This document shows, piece by piece, positions 1 through 8,172 of a DNA stretch of 12,688 nucleotides; position 1 is the first letter of the stretch; every line of letters begins with the position of its first letter. The notes beneath the pieces are model-generated. The model searched no databases and was not told where the DNA came from. It saw only the letters and a list, made by a program, of their open reading frames with translations. Both the position numbers and the translations under genes were made by a program. The DNA comes from an uncultured Lachnospiraceae bacterium (GTDB lineage: Bacteria > Bacillota > Clostridia > Lachnospirales > Lachnospiraceae). Location of the stretch: positions 1 through 12,688 of the forward strand of contig CAPNGW010000036.1 of the NCBI GenBank assembly GCA_948665105.1, given 5' to 3'.

Positions 1-129
1 CTTGCCATTGTCAGCACCTACACCTCCGCTTTGGGCGGCCGGTTCGACGTGATGCTGGACTGCGACCAGTTTAAGGCCATTGTGGAATTTGAGAAGATAT
101 CAGAACAACTGCCAGCTATAGAACCATAG
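1..129 (+). CDS. C-terminal fragment of an unidentified protein (possibly HTH/antitoxin-like)
   Basis: An open frame enters from the left edge in frame 1 and ends at TAG 127-129, giving the last 42 residues of a protein. The stop lies 15 bases before the corA-like start, so the two genes are probably co-transcribed. The stretch YTSALGGRFDVML loosely resembles the C-terminus of XRE/HigA-type antitoxins, where a helix containing 'ALGG' is followed by a short strand. Too little is present to assign a family. The reading frame is supported by context and by the lack of any competing frame; the functional idea is a weak inference. Confidence 0.55.
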   Translation, partial: LAIVSTYTSALGGRFDVMLDCDQFKAIVEFEKISEQLPAIEP

Positions 130-144
130 AAAAGGAGCACTCCC

Positions 145-1020
145 ATGTCCCAGCTTTACCATTTTCCCGGCACAGAAGTGATACTCATGAATCAGGAGGA
201 ATTCCTGTCACTCCCCGGAGATTATCCTTACCGCCGAAACCTTATGAAGAGCTTAACCCCCATTCATTACTGTAAAATAGAAATATTTAAGGGCTGTATC
301 CAGGGCACCATGAAGATTCCCCGGTATCACAAAAATATCCTTAAGAACCACACCTTTGGCTTCTATTTGCTGAAGGACCAAATGCTTCTTATTGGAGCAG
401 AGGATTTTCTTCCCACTGTTCTTGGAAAAATTACAGAAACCGCCGGTGACGAGCTTCATCCCAATCAGATTCTGCTTCTTCTCCTGGAAACGTTGATTTC
501 CGAAGATGTCCTGCATCTTTTGCGCCAGGAGGAGCAGCTGACTGCCATTGAGGAAAATCTGCTTCACAACATTCCCGCTGATTTTTATGAGACCATCATC
601 CGGTATCAGAAGCAGTTTTCCGCCTATCACGCCTACTATGAGCAGATGATGAATATGGGTGACATGATGCAGGCAGATATCTGCCATCTCCTTTCCAGGG
701 ACGAGCCCGCCGCCTGGCAGCTTTTTTCCAATCGCTCCCAGCGGCTTCATGACCATGTGGAATTGCTCCGTGAATATCTGGTGCAGCTTCGGGATTTGTA
801 CATGGCCCAGAACGACAAGCAGCAGAACAAGGCATTGAATTTCCTCACGGTGGTGACTGCCATCTTCCTTCCCCTGTCATTGATTACAGGGTGGTACGGC
901 ATGAACTTCGTCCATATGCCGGAGCTGGCCCATAAGTACAGTTATCCTGTGGTAATCTGCCTTAGCATAATCATCATTATTCTGGAAATTATTTTTTTCC
1001 GCAGGAAGAAAATCCTATAA
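145..1020 (+). CDS. CorA-like divalent metal (Mg2+/Co2+) transporter
   Basis: A 291-aa member of the CorA family of pentameric membrane channels for Mg2+ and related divalent cations. The C-terminus has the family layout: a long helical cytoplasmic domain (about residues 110-230), a first membrane helix (about 233-250) ending in the YGMN signature at 251-254, a short outside loop, and a second helix (about 267-285) followed by a basic RRKK tail. The GMN motif is the selectivity element of CorA channels. The N-terminal domain (1-105) is divergent, so substrate specificity cannot be read from sequence. The ATG at 145 has AAGGAG at 132-137. The gene follows the preceding stop by 15 bases, suggesting co-transcription, and converges on the next gene with a 7-base gap and no visible terminator hairpin. 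Confidence 0.9.
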   Translation: MSQLYHFPGTEVILMNQEEFLSLPGDYPYRRNLMKSLTPIHYCKIEIFKGCIQGTMKIPRYHKNILKNHTFGFYLLKDQMLLIGAEDFLPTVLGKITETAGDELHPNQILLLLLETLISEDVLHLLRQEEQLTAIEENLLHNIPADFYETIIRYQKQFSAYHAYYEQMMNMGDMMQADICHLLSRDEPAAWQLFSNRSQRLHDHVELLREYLVQLRDLYMAQNDKQQNKALNFLTVVTAIFLPLSLITGWYGMNFVHMPELAHKYSYPVVICLSIIIIILEIIFFRRKKIL

Positions 1021-1027
1021 TCTCCTT

Positions 1028-1402
1028 CTATCCCGCCATTCCCCCCACCATGCCGGAGGCGATACACAGAACCAGTGTGGTGGCGAATCGGCTGGCTTCC
1101 ATGTCCAGCCCTTTGTGAAAGACGATGGAGCCAGCCACCAGGATTAGAAAATAAGCGGCTCCCATAATCATGCCCCAGAGAAATTTCCGGCTTTTCATCT
1201 TCTTCCCCGCCAGCAGTCCTCCCACAAACCCCGAAATCACATAGATTGCCACGATTCCGATGGACACTGCGCTCTCAGTAAGCTGAAGCTTTGACAAAAG
1301 CGCCGTCAATGCCAAAAGCATCACCCCCGTAATCACATACATGAGAAGCAGAATCTTCAGTATTGTCAAGCCTATGGCGGTATTTTTCCCTGTTCGTTCC
1401 AT
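1028..1402 (-). CDS. TIGR04086-type small integral membrane protein
   Basis: A 124-aa, four-helix membrane protein (helices near residues 10-34, 46-64, 73-93 and 104-122) with glycine-rich helices and a basic loop GKKMKSRK at about 66-73. Length, topology and the 'GxxGGLxAGKK' pattern match the TIGR04086 family of Clostridia, whose function is unknown. The ATG at 1402 is preceded on the minus strand by a purine-rich AGGAAGGG-like ribosome site at about 1407-1416. It stands alone, divergent from the CNNM gene and convergent with the corA-like gene. A possible TATAGT -10 lies upstream (1491-1496), but the matching -35 is poor. The family call comes from recognising the pattern. Confidence 0.75.
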   Translation of the reverse strand: MERTGKNTAIGLTILKILLLMYVITGVMLLALTALLSKLQLTESAVSIGIVAIYVISGFVGGLLAGKKMKSRKFLWGMIMGAAYFLILVAGSIVFHKGLDMEASRFATTLVLCIASGMVGGMAG

Positions 1403-1561
1403 AGCACCCTTCCTTTCCTAAGCTTTGTCCCGCATCCCGGACATCGGATTTCCGGGCCGGCGCCGGTGACGCACGTCCCTCTTACTCAAACTATATGTCA
1501 TTGTCCCGTTTGTTAGAACCATCCTGATTTACCTCTACTTGCTAAAATTTTTCTTAATCTC

Positions 1562-1590
1562 TTGCTTTTTGGGCGGTTTTACAGTATATT
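1562..1590 (+). promoter_or_regulatory. Predicted sigma-A promoter of the CNNM/HlyC gene
   Basis: TTGCTT (1562-1567) and TATATT (1585-1590) are separated by exactly 17 bases. Transcription would start near 1597, giving a leader of about 60 bases before the TTG start at 1657. This position also argues against starting translation at the TTG at 1600. Confidence 0.6.
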
Positions 1591-1598
1591 TATGATTA

Positions 1599-1615
1599 GT
1601 TGAAATTTTTTCAAC
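1599..1615 (+). repeat. Short perfect inverted repeat at the predicted transcript 5' end
   Basis: GTTGAAA (1599-1605) and TTTCAAC (1609-1615) form a perfect 7-bp inverted repeat around TTT. It begins 8 bases after the -10 box, so it could be a 5'-end hairpin in the mRNA or a small operator. AT-richness makes a chance occurrence plausible. Confidence 0.4.
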
Positions 1616-1656
1616 AGCAAACAGTAAACACACACATGGAAAGGAGAGAATTTTTC

Positions 1657-2937
1657 TTGGACGTGGACCCTAGTGTCGTCGCGCAGATTATCGCATTAAT
1701 CGTATTGATTGGCCTGTCGGGATTTTTTTCCTCGGCGGAAACTGCGCTGACAACCTGTAACAAAATCAAAATGAGGACTTTGGCAGAGAACGGAAATGCC
1801 AAAGCCAAACGTGTGCTTAAAATTACCGATGATTCCGGTAAGATGTTAAGCGCCATTCTGGTTGGCAACAATATTGTAAACCTGTCTGCCTCCTCACTTA
1901 CCACAACTTTGGCGATTAGCCTGTTCGGCAATGCGGCTGTGGGTATCGCCACCGGTATTATCACCTTTTTAATCTTGATTTTCGGTGAAATATCGCCGAA
2001 AACTCTGGCAACGATACACGCAGACGGTATCGCACTTGCCTATTCGGGCATTATCAGCTTTTTGATGAAAATTCTGACCCCGGTTATCTTCCTGGTGAAC
2101 AAGACAGCCATGGGCCTTTTGTTCCTGCTTCGGGTAGACCCAGGCAAGGCCCAGAACTCCATGACAGAGGACGAGCTTCGTACCATTGTGGACGTAAGTC
2201 ACGAGGAGGGCGTCATCGAGACGGAAGAGCGGGAAATGATTAACAACGTGTTTGACTTTGGCGATGCCCAGGCCAAAGAGGTTATGGTACCCAGAATCGA
2301 CATGACCTTTGCTGATATCAACAGTACTTACGATGAGCTTTTGGACATTTTCCGGGAGGATCACTTTACCAGACTCCCCATCTATGAAGAGTCCACAGAC
2401 AATGTGATTGGTATCATCAATATGAAGGATTTGCTTCTGTGTGAGGACCGGAGCAGCTTCTGTGTGAGGGACATTTTAAGAAAGCCTTACTACACTTATG
2501 AGCACAAGAACACTGCCGAGCTTCTTCTGGAAATGCGGCAGTCCTGCAACAATATCGCCATCGTCTTAGACGAGTATGGCGCAACCGCCGGCCTGATCAC
2601 GCTGGAGGACCTGTTGGAAGAAATTGTGGGAGAAATTCGCGACGAATATGACGACGACGAAGAGGATCCCCTTCAGAAAATAAGCGACCAGGAATACATG
2701 GTACAGGGCTCCATGAATCTGGAGGATTTAAGCGAGACTCTGGATTTGGACCTTGCCTCCGAAGACTACGATTCCATCGGCGGCTATCTCATCGGACTTT
2801 TAGACCACCTGCCCACGGTGGGCGAATGCATCACCACCGAGGATGACATCTATTTCCGGGTGGAGGACATGGAGAAAAAGCGAATCAACAAGATTTTCAT
2901 GCGGATTCCCCAGAAGACGGAGGAGTTGGAAGAATAA
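1657..2937 (+). CDS. CNNM/HlyC-CorC family transporter (DUF21-CBS-CBS-CorC_C)
   Basis: A 426-aa membrane protein of the CNNM/'hemolysin-like' family, linked in bacteria to Mg2+ or other cation export; the hemolysin name is historical. Domains in order: DUF21/CNNM membrane domain (about 5-190) with GFFSSAETAL at 22-31 and GEISPKTLA at 110-118; first CBS domain from about KEVMVPR (207) to 265; second CBS domain about 272-328 with the typical LDEYGATAGLITLEDLLEEI; acidic linker DDDEED; and a CorC_HlyC domain (about 343-418). The start is taken as TTG 1657 because AAGGAG lies at 1641-1646 with a good 10-base gap. In-frame TTG 1600 and ATG 1636 lack ribosome sites. The gene is monocistronic, with its own promoter and a strong terminator. 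Confidence 0.93.
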   Translation: MDVDPSVVAQIIALIVLIGLSGFFSSAETALTTCNKIKMRTLAENGNAKAKRVLKITDDSGKMLSAILVGNNIVNLSASSLTTTLAISLFGNAAVGIATGIITFLILIFGEISPKTLATIHADGIALAYSGIISFLMKILTPVIFLVNKTAMGLLFLLRVDPGKAQNSMTEDELRTIVDVSHEEGVIETEEREMINNVFDFGDAQAKEVMVPRIDMTFADINSTYDELLDIFREDHFTRLPIYEESTDNVIGIINMKDLLLCEDRSSFCVRDILRKPYYTYEHKNTAELLLEMRQSCNNIAIVLDEYGATAGLITLEDLLEEIVGEIRDEYDDDEEDPLQKISDQEYMVQGSMNLEDLSETLDLDLASEDYDSIGGYLIGLLDHLPTVGECITTEDDIYFRVEDMEKKRINKIFMRIPQKTEELEE

Positions 2938-2972
2938 TTATTATACTTCAGCCGAAGTTACCCCAAAGCAAA

Positions 2973-3010
2973 GGAGCATATGGGTTTAAGCCCATATGCT
3001 CCCGTTTTTT
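2973..3010 (+). terminator. Strong rho-independent terminator after the CNNM gene
   Basis: A perfect 12-bp stem, GGAGCATATGGG (2973-2984) with CCCATATGCTCC (2991-3002), closes a 6-base loop and is followed by CG and six T's (3005-3010). It lies between convergent genes. On the minus strand the same hairpin is followed by only a weak T run, so it may also stop the ABC permease transcript, less efficiently. Confidence 0.92.
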
Positions 3011-3020
3011 GTCACGGGTT

Positions 3021-5363
3021 TTATTCTCCCAGGAGCAATGCTCTCGGAGCAAGTCCTCTGATTTTCAGGGATAGCAGGCAGACCGTCACAAATGCAAACA
3101 GTACCAGGCCAAAACCTGCCGCCGCGATAAATCCCACAGGAACTACAAATGTACATTTTACGATTCCAATCCCCCTTAAGAACAGGGCGGTCAAGGGATT
3201 GATAATCAGGCTGCACACAATAAGACCGGCTATGGCAGACAGAAGAATCGTGGGCATAAACGATAGCGCGGTTTGCAAAATCAACTGTCCCGTAGTAAAT
3301 CCCAGCGCCTTCATGATTCCATAATCCAGCTGTTTATTACTCAGCATTGTGCGTACCAGGAGGTACAAAACAAAGACTATAATAATAGCGGAAAGGACCA
3401 GGATGGCTATTACGATAATCGTCATAAGAGAGATATATACGCCGGTGCCGCCCTTGAGAGTATCCTCTATGTTGATTACCGTATTAATGCTGCCGTCAAA
3501 TTTTTCTTTCACTTCCCCATGAAACGCATCAACGTCGGTTTCGTCAGTAAGGTTGAGATAATAGCTTGCATTTGTGAGGATACCCAGCCGTTCATAGCCC
3601 GCCCGGGTAAGCAGGCAGTCTCTGCCCAGATAATTGGAAATCTGCGTAAAGCCGCAAATCAAATAGCGTTCCTGTTTCCCGTTTGCGGTAATCTCGATTT
3701 CATCTCCGATTTTAAATCCGTTTTCTTTGGCGTATTTGGCTGCTATGGCCATCTCATTATCGTATTTGGGGAATCTGCCCTCAAACACCGTGCTTTGATT
3801 GTTTACCTTTGAAAAGTCTTCGCATAGCGTTGCCAAAAGCTCTGCACCGCCCACATGGGATACATTCAAAGTGGTGTAAAGGTAGCTCTTCTCCACACGA
3901 CTGTCCCCATTCATTTCAGCCAAAAAATCCGCCTCAGCATCGGCCTGTACGCTGATGCAGCTATCTGCAATTTCACCTACGATGAGATTCACAAAGGGCG
4001 TCACATCCACAATTACATTTTTGATCATCAGTCCGGAAAACACAACCACCAGCGAAAGTACCAGCATCGTGATACAGACAGTTATATTGTTCTTCACTCC
4101 CGAAAGCGTGGTTTTTAATGCAAGTGCAAGGTTTAATGGCACCTTTGTCTCTTCCAGCGGAACATGATTGCGCTTAAAATTGTGGGTCAAAATGCCAGAG
4201 CGAAGCGCTGCGATAGGCTCGATCCTTTTGATTCTGCGGGACGCCAGCCATACGACAAGCGCCACGGCTCCCCCCAGCAGGAGGAGGGTAAGAAAAAACG
4301 GCAGCGGCAAAAAGCGCATCGTGTAGGGTATTCCCGTCTGAGTAATCATCATGGCATTGACTGCGGGAAACAGGAGGTAGGAAAGTCCTGCACCGACAAT
4401 GGCCGTAAGGAAAGCCAGCCCTAAAAACTGCAGCAAAAGCGATAACATCAGCTGGCCTGACGTATAGCCTATAGCTTTCAGGGCGCCGAGGTTTTTCATG
4501 TTGACCTGTATATAGTTGATGATATTCGAGGCAATTACCACAAGAACGATGGCGATTACAAAGGACGCCATGGCGATTATGATTCCCGAAAAGATCATTT
4601 GAGAAATGTACCGGGATTGCGAAACGGTGTCATAACAGTTGCTCACCATAGTGATATTGGGGGAATGTTTTGAAACTGCGCTTTTAAGCTCCGCCTCATA
4701 GTTGAGATTTTCCCCCTTATCCTTCAGCCGCACCGAACAAAGCGTGGCCTTATAAGCATAGCCGCTTCGTTCAAGCTCATCATACTTATCCTCCGTAAGC
4801 ACAATTTCAGTCAGTGCGCAATTGTGGGAGCCCATCATAATACTGTTGAAAAAACCGCACACTGTGTATGTCACGTTATTACTGCCGATGGAAATCTCAA
4901 TGGGTTTGCCTATGTCAATGTCCTTTGTCTTATATATCATGGGCAGATACACACCGCTTGTACGGGAGCCCTCCTCTACAATCTCAATCTTGCCCACAGA
5001 ACGCCCAAGAGCCGCCTGCTTTTCCAAAAATACAAACCAGCAGCCCAGCTCGCCGCCGTTGTACGCAAAAGCGCCGGTCATGTGCATACAGTCGTCCAAG
5101 CGGTATTTAGCGGTGCGGCTGTCGCCTTCCACTGTCCGTTTTAGAAAGGCGCGAAAAGCGTCGCTGTTGCCGTCTGCTGTTATTGTAACGTGTTCGGCGC
5201 CCAGCTTGTGGTGGTATCTGTCAAAATTTTGTTTGTAGTCCATAGAAAGCATCAGCCAGAGATTGAGCATGAATGCGGCCAGCAGAATCAGGACAATGAT
5301 GGAAGCCGTCTGGCCCTTTGACTTTCGGATGTTAGAGCAGGCAATCAAAAAGCTTTTTCTCAT
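3021..5363 (-). CDS. ABC transporter permease, FtsX/MacB-like, duplicated
   Basis: A 780-aa permease, the membrane partner of the ATPase encoded just upstream. It is an internal duplication. Helix 1 (about 18-40) is followed by an outside domain (41-255) and three helices (about 257-280, 304-332, 351-375). Then helix 5 (about 426-448) is followed by a second outside domain (449-642) and three helices (about 643-672, 700-722, 739-766). Each half has the FtsX signature after its second helix: NLGALKAIGYTSGQL near 291-305 and YGIMKALGFTTGQL near 681-694. Eight helices with two outside domains separate it from BceB-type peptide-resistance permeases, which have ten helices and one. Substrate is unknown; a lipid, lipopeptide or antimicrobial peptide is a family-level guess. 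The ATG lies 1 base after the ATPase stop, so translation is probably coupled. Confidence 0.93.
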   Translation of the reverse strand: MRKSFLIACSNIRKSKGQTASIIVLILLAAFMLNLWLMLSMDYKQNFDRYHHKLGAEHVTITADGNSDAFRAFLKRTVEGDSRTAKYRLDDCMHMTGAFAYNGGELGCWFVFLEKQAALGRSVGKIEIVEEGSRTSGVYLPMIYKTKDIDIGKPIEISIGSNNVTYTVCGFFNSIMMGSHNCALTEIVLTEDKYDELERSGYAYKATLCSVRLKDKGENLNYEAELKSAVSKHSPNITMVSNCYDTVSQSRYISQMIFSGIIIAMASFVIAIVLVVIASNIINYIQVNMKNLGALKAIGYTSGQLMLSLLLQFLGLAFLTAIVGAGLSYLLFPAVNAMMITQTGIPYTMRFLPLPFFLTLLLLGGAVALVVWLASRRIKRIEPIAALRSGILTHNFKRNHVPLEETKVPLNLALALKTTLSGVKNNITVCITMLVLSLVVVFSGLMIKNVIVDVTPFVNLIVGEIADSCISVQADAEADFLAEMNGDSRVEKSYLYTTLNVSHVGGAELLATLCEDFSKVNNQSTVFEGRFPKYDNEMAIAAKYAKENGFKIGDEIEITANGKQERYLICGFTQISNYLGRDCLLTRAGYERLGILTNASYYLNLTDETDVDAFHGEVKEKFDGSINTVINIEDTLKGGTGVYISLMTIIVIAILVLSAIIIVFVLYLLVRTMLSNKQLDYGIMKALGFTTGQLILQTALSFMPTILLSAIAGLIVCSLIINPLTALFLRGIGIVKCTFVVPVGFIAAAGFGLVLFAFVTVCLLSLKIRGLAPRALLLGE

Positions 5364-5364
5364 A

Positions 5365-6123
5365 TTACCACCCCATATCTTTCAGAAAGGCGGAAAGCTT
5401 TTCATGCCTTTGTGCATCGTCAGACACATACCTGCCTAAATCACATTCGTCTAAAATCACACCGTCCCTTAAGTACAGAATACGATTGCCGCGCCGGGCG
5501 GAACGTATATCGTGGGTCACCATGACCACGCTTTGCCCCTGCTCATTAAACTTAGTGAGGGTGTCAAGTACGTCAAGGCCCGTTTTGCTGTTAAGGGCCC
5601 CTGTGGGTTCATCGGCAAATAGGATTTCAGGCGAATTGATGAGCGCCCGGACAATCCCTGCACGCTGGGCTTCACCGCCTGAAAGCTGCACAGGGAATTT
5701 CTTTTGTGTTTCTTCGGAAATATCCACTGCCGCAAACAATTCCTTTGCCCTTTTAACAAGCGCCCTTTTGTCCTTATTCACAAGCAGTCCCGCAGAAAGC
5801 ACATTATCCATGACGCTCATGCTGTCAATGAGATAAATCTGTTGGAACACGAAACCGCAGTGGTTGCGCCGGAATACGGCCAGCCCATCCTGGGACAAAT
5901 CGGAAATGCGGCGGTCTTTGAATGTAATCGTGCCCAGGGTAGGAGTGTCCATTCCCGACAGGGCATACAAAAGCGTGGACTTTCCCGCGCCGCTGGCTCC
6001 CATAATAACGGTAAAATCGCCCTTGTACAGCTCCAAATCGATGTTTTTCAGAACGTGCTGCATGGAACCGCCATTTGAAAAGGACTTACTTAAATTTTCG
6101 GCTTTCAATCGTATCTCTTTCAT
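5365..6123 (-). CDS. ABC transporter ATP-binding protein, LolD/MacB class
   Basis: A 252-aa cytoplasmic ATPase of the LolD/FtsE/MacB class that powers the adjacent FtsX-type permease. All motifs are present: Walker A GASGAGKST (42-50), Q-loop in FVFQQ (91-95), signature LSGGEAQRA (147-155, where family members more often read LSGGQQQR), Walker B ILFADEPTGAL (167-177), and H-loop H204 in MVTHD. The C-terminal 30 residues after the D-loop region are family-like. The ATG at 6123 has a consensus AAGGAGG (complement of 6133-6139) with a 9-base gap. It leads a two-gene unit with the permease and is preceded by its own candidate promoter with direct repeats, so the pair may be switched separately from the two-component genes upstream. 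Confidence 0.95.
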   Translation of the reverse strand: MKEIRLKAENLSKSFSNGGSMQHVLKNIDLELYKGDFTVIMGASGAGKSTLLYALSGMDTPTLGTITFKDRRISDLSQDGLAVFRRNHCGFVFQQIYLIDSMSVMDNVLSAGLLVNKDKRALVKRAKELFAAVDISEETQKKFPVQLSGGEAQRAGIVRALINSPEILFADEPTGALNSKTGLDVLDTLTKFNEQGQSVVMVTHDIRSARRGNRILYLRDGVILDECDLGRYVSDDAQRHEKLSAFLKDMGW

Positions 6124-6151
6124 TCAGATAGCCCTCCTTTTTACACGTTCT

Positions 6152-6194
6152 ATTTTACAAATCCAATCCTTAACTGCCTTTATGCAATCCTTAA
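6152..6194 (-). promoter_or_regulatory. Candidate response-regulator-activated promoter of the ABC genes
   Basis: On the minus strand the sequence TTAAGGATTG occurs twice exactly (complements of 6185-6194 and 6164-6173), 21 bp apart, or two helical turns. The nearer copy ends 6 bases before a TAAAAT -10 box (complement of 6152-6157). The hexamer at -35 spacing (AAGGCA) is poor. Tandem repeats covering a weak -35 are the usual arrangement for activation by OmpR/PhoB-family regulators, and such a regulator is encoded two genes upstream. The repeats are seen; the regulatory role is inferred. Confidence 0.55.
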
Positions 6195-6201
6195 ATATCT
6201 C

Positions 6202-7467
6202 TTAAATCCCGCCGCTTAAGGCAATCCAGACTGTCACTCTCAATCCCTCTTTCCCATTTTCGATGTCAAGCCGCCCCTGCATCTGCCTCATACAGTAATC
6301 GGCAATATACAGCCCCAGCCCTGCGCCTTCAATATTCTTTGTATTGCTGCCCCGTCTGAATTTTTCTTTCAGAAAGGGTAATTCCTCCGCTTTTACACCG
6401 CCGCCCAAGTCCTCCACGCTGACTGTCAGATAGTTTTTCTTTATACCTATCGTGACGTTTATTTGAGTATCGGCATATTTATAGGAATTGGCGAAGAGAT
6501 TGTCAAACACCTGTTGCAAACGCAGCCTGTCTGCGTACAGCATACTCTCCGGAACAGCGGGAATCACGGCCCGGTGCAGATAATCAGCATTTTGAAGCAA
6601 GGTCCAAAGCTCATCGCTTTTCATATCCGCCGGGGTCACCGAAAACTCGTGAAGCTCCTCCAGCGCAGCGGAAAATAAGTTCGTTACCAGCGTATTAATC
6701 TGGTCTGCCTTTTGGATAATCTGCTCATAATTCTCTCTGCTTTTTTCATCGGTTGACAATGCCGCCCCCACCTCAGAAGCCGCTTTGATGCTTGCAACCG
6801 GCGTTTTAATATCGTGGGACAGCTTTGCCACCAACTCCTTTTTGCTGGCATTTGCTCTTGCCTCGGCGATTCTTGCCTTTTTCAGTTCGGAACGCATGAT
6901 ATCAAAGCTTTCTGTAAACGCTCCAAACAAATTTTGCCTATCCATTTGAAGGGGGATATCCAGATTGCCCCCCGCAACACGCTCTGCAAATCCTTCCAGC
7001 TTATGAAAGGGTCTGATTACCGTACGGCGTATATAGAAAAAATACCCCGCGCAAACACCGCACTGTAAGAGCATTGCCGCCATAATGGCAAAAATCACGG
7101 TCATTTTTTCCCTTTGAAATATCCGCGCGTCGTTGTTGTAAACAATGAGCCTGCCTGCAACGGACCCTCCGGCTTCGATATCAAGGATGGTATCTTTATG
7201 ACGGATTGCGGCATTTACACTCTCGCTGAGCCCCGCCTTCGTCCTGTACAAAAGGGCTCCGTCCAAATCAACCACAACATAGTCAAGGGCTGCTCCATTG
7301 ACATGCTCATCGAAATTAGCCCAATCCCTTTGCACCGTCTTTAGAACCTCATTGACTGCCACTGTATCCTGTAAATTCTCTGTCCTTGGCAACGCAAACA
7401 ATATGAGTACTGCAAATTCAGCCAGAAGGACAACAAGCATGAAGCTGAAAAAGATACGGCTTTTCAT
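6202..7467 (-). CDS. Membrane sensor histidine kinase (HAMP type)
   Basis: A 421-aa sensor kinase, partner of the response regulator whose gene it overlaps. Helix 1 (about 6-28), an extracytoplasmic sensor of about 90 residues (29-118), helix 2 (about 121-146), HAMP linker (about 147-199), HisKA domain with phospho-acceptor H218 in LSHDIKTP, then HATPase_c with N-box QQVFDNLFANSYKYAD (about 318-333), G1 box EDLGGGV (D353) and G2 box GAGLGL (381-386). All catalytic boxes look intact. The start is ATG 7467 because it overlaps the regulator stop as ATGA and has GGGAG 7 to 8 bases upstream; an earlier in-frame start at 7503 would only add regulator-overlapping sequence. The real outside domain differs from BceS-type kinases, which have almost none. 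Its ligand is unknown. Confidence 0.95.
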   Translation of the reverse strand: MKSRIFFSFMLVVLLAEFAVLILFALPRTENLQDTVAVNEVLKTVQRDWANFDEHVNGAALDYVVVDLDGALLYRTKAGLSESVNAAIRHKDTILDIEAGGSVAGRLIVYNNDARIFQREKMTVIFAIMAAMLLQCGVCAGYFFYIRRTVIRPFHKLEGFAERVAGGNLDIPLQMDRQNLFGAFTESFDIMRSELKKARIAEARANASKKELVAKLSHDIKTPVASIKAASEVGAALSTDEKSRENYEQIIQKADQINTLVTNLFSAALEELHEFSVTPADMKSDELWTLLQNADYLHRAVIPAVPESMLYADRLRLQQVFDNLFANSYKYADTQINVTIGIKKNYLTVSVEDLGGGVKAEELPFLKEKFRRGSNTKNIEGAGLGLYIADYCMRQMQGRLDIENGKEGLRVTVWIALSGGI

Positions 7468-8144
7468 TGATTTTCTCCCACGAACCGGTATCCGTCGCCC
7501 CAAACCGTAAGTATATATTGGGGATTGCCAGGTTCCCTTTCAATTGCCTCGCGGATTTTGCGGATATGCACATTCAATGTCCCGTCCCCTGTGAATTTAT
7601 CCTCCCAAACCTTCTCAAAAAGCTCCTGCTTTGAAATTACTCTGTTGGCGTTTTGCATAAGGTAGGTCAGAAGCTTAAATTCCAGGGACGTCAGCTTTAC
7701 AGGCGCCCCGGCGACCAAAATCTGTCTCGCGTCAAAATCCACAGTCAAACGCCCGTCAGAGAACTTTGTTATCTCCTTGCTTCCATACCGTTTCAGCACC
7801 GCCTTGACCTTTGCCAGAAGAACGCTGAGGGAATAGGGCTTTTGAATATAATCATCGCCGCCGATGCTCAGGGCGATAATCTGGTCGTCATCGCTTGTCC
7901 GCGCTGAAATAAAGAGAATAGGGATTTCCGTGGTCTCCCGCAGCTCCTTGCAAAGGACAAAACCGCTGCCGTCTCCAAGGTTGATATCAAGTAGCATTAG
8001 CTTTGCCGTGTTATCTTTGAAAAAATCCCGGCAATCCGAAGCGCTATACGCCAATGCAGTCTTCACGCCGAATAAATTAAAATATTCCGCAGTTCTATCT
8101 GCAAGCAGCTTTTCATCATCTGTAATTAAACAATCGTAGTTCAT
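7464..8144 (-). CDS. OmpR/PhoB-family response regulator
   Basis: A 226-aa DNA-binding response regulator. The receiver domain (1-118) has the acidic pair D9/D10, phospho-acceptor D53 in MLLDINLGDGSG, S80 in the switch position and K102 in YIQKPYS. A winged-helix Trans_reg_C domain (about 126-224) shows LTSLEFKLLTYLMQN, the recognition region LNVHIRKIREAIE and the closing wing WGDGYRF. The ATG at 8144 has AGAAGG with a 7-base gap. It sits 28 bases after the lipoprotein stop and overlaps the kinase start by 4 bases (ATGA), so the two-component genes are translationally coupled. No clear promoter lies in the 28-base gap, which suggests read-through from upstream. The likely target is the direct-repeat promoter of the ABC genes. 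Confidence 0.95.
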   Translation of the reverse strand: MNYDCLITDDEKLLADRTAEYFNLFGVKTALAYSASDCRDFFKDNTAKLMLLDINLGDGSGFVLCKELRETTEIPILFISARTSDDDQIIALSIGGDDYIQKPYSLSVLLAKVKAVLKRYGSKEITKFSDGRLTVDFDARQILVAGAPVKLTSLEFKLLTYLMQNANRVISKQELFEKVWEDKFTGDGTLNVHIRKIREAIEREPGNPQYILTVWGDGYRFVGENQ

Positions 8145-8172
8145 TTTTTAACCTTCTTTTTTTACCCTCAGT

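Noticed and set aside
253..756. Long antisense open frame within the CorA-like gene
   Set aside because: No ribosome site, low-complexity composition, and the sense frame has clear CorA motifs; it is a shadow of codon usage.
1457..1466. Perfect 10-bp GC palindrome CCGGCGCCGG in the intergenic region before the CNNM gene
   Set aside because: It is more than 90 bases from the predicted CNNM promoter, has no T tract and no second copy; short GC palindromes of this length arise by chance.
1403..1656. Possible metal-sensing riboswitch (M-box type) upstream of the CNNM transporter
   Set aside because: The predicted leader is only about 60 bases, far too short for an M-box, and no conserved elements or terminator/antiterminator pair were seen.
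3273..3812. Plus-strand open frame of 179 codons opposite the ABC permease
   Set aside because: No recognisable domain or ribosome site; the minus-strand frame is a well-defined FtsX permease.
7468..7503. Upstream start for the histidine kinase adding 12 residues
   Set aside because: It lies inside the response regulator gene; ATG 7467 has a ribosome site, an ATGA overlap and places the first membrane helix at the N-terminus.
3021..8144. BceRS-BceAB bacitracin-type resistance cassette
   Set aside because: The kinase has a real outside sensor domain and a HAMP linker, and the permease has two outside domains with eight helices, unlike the Bce architecture.
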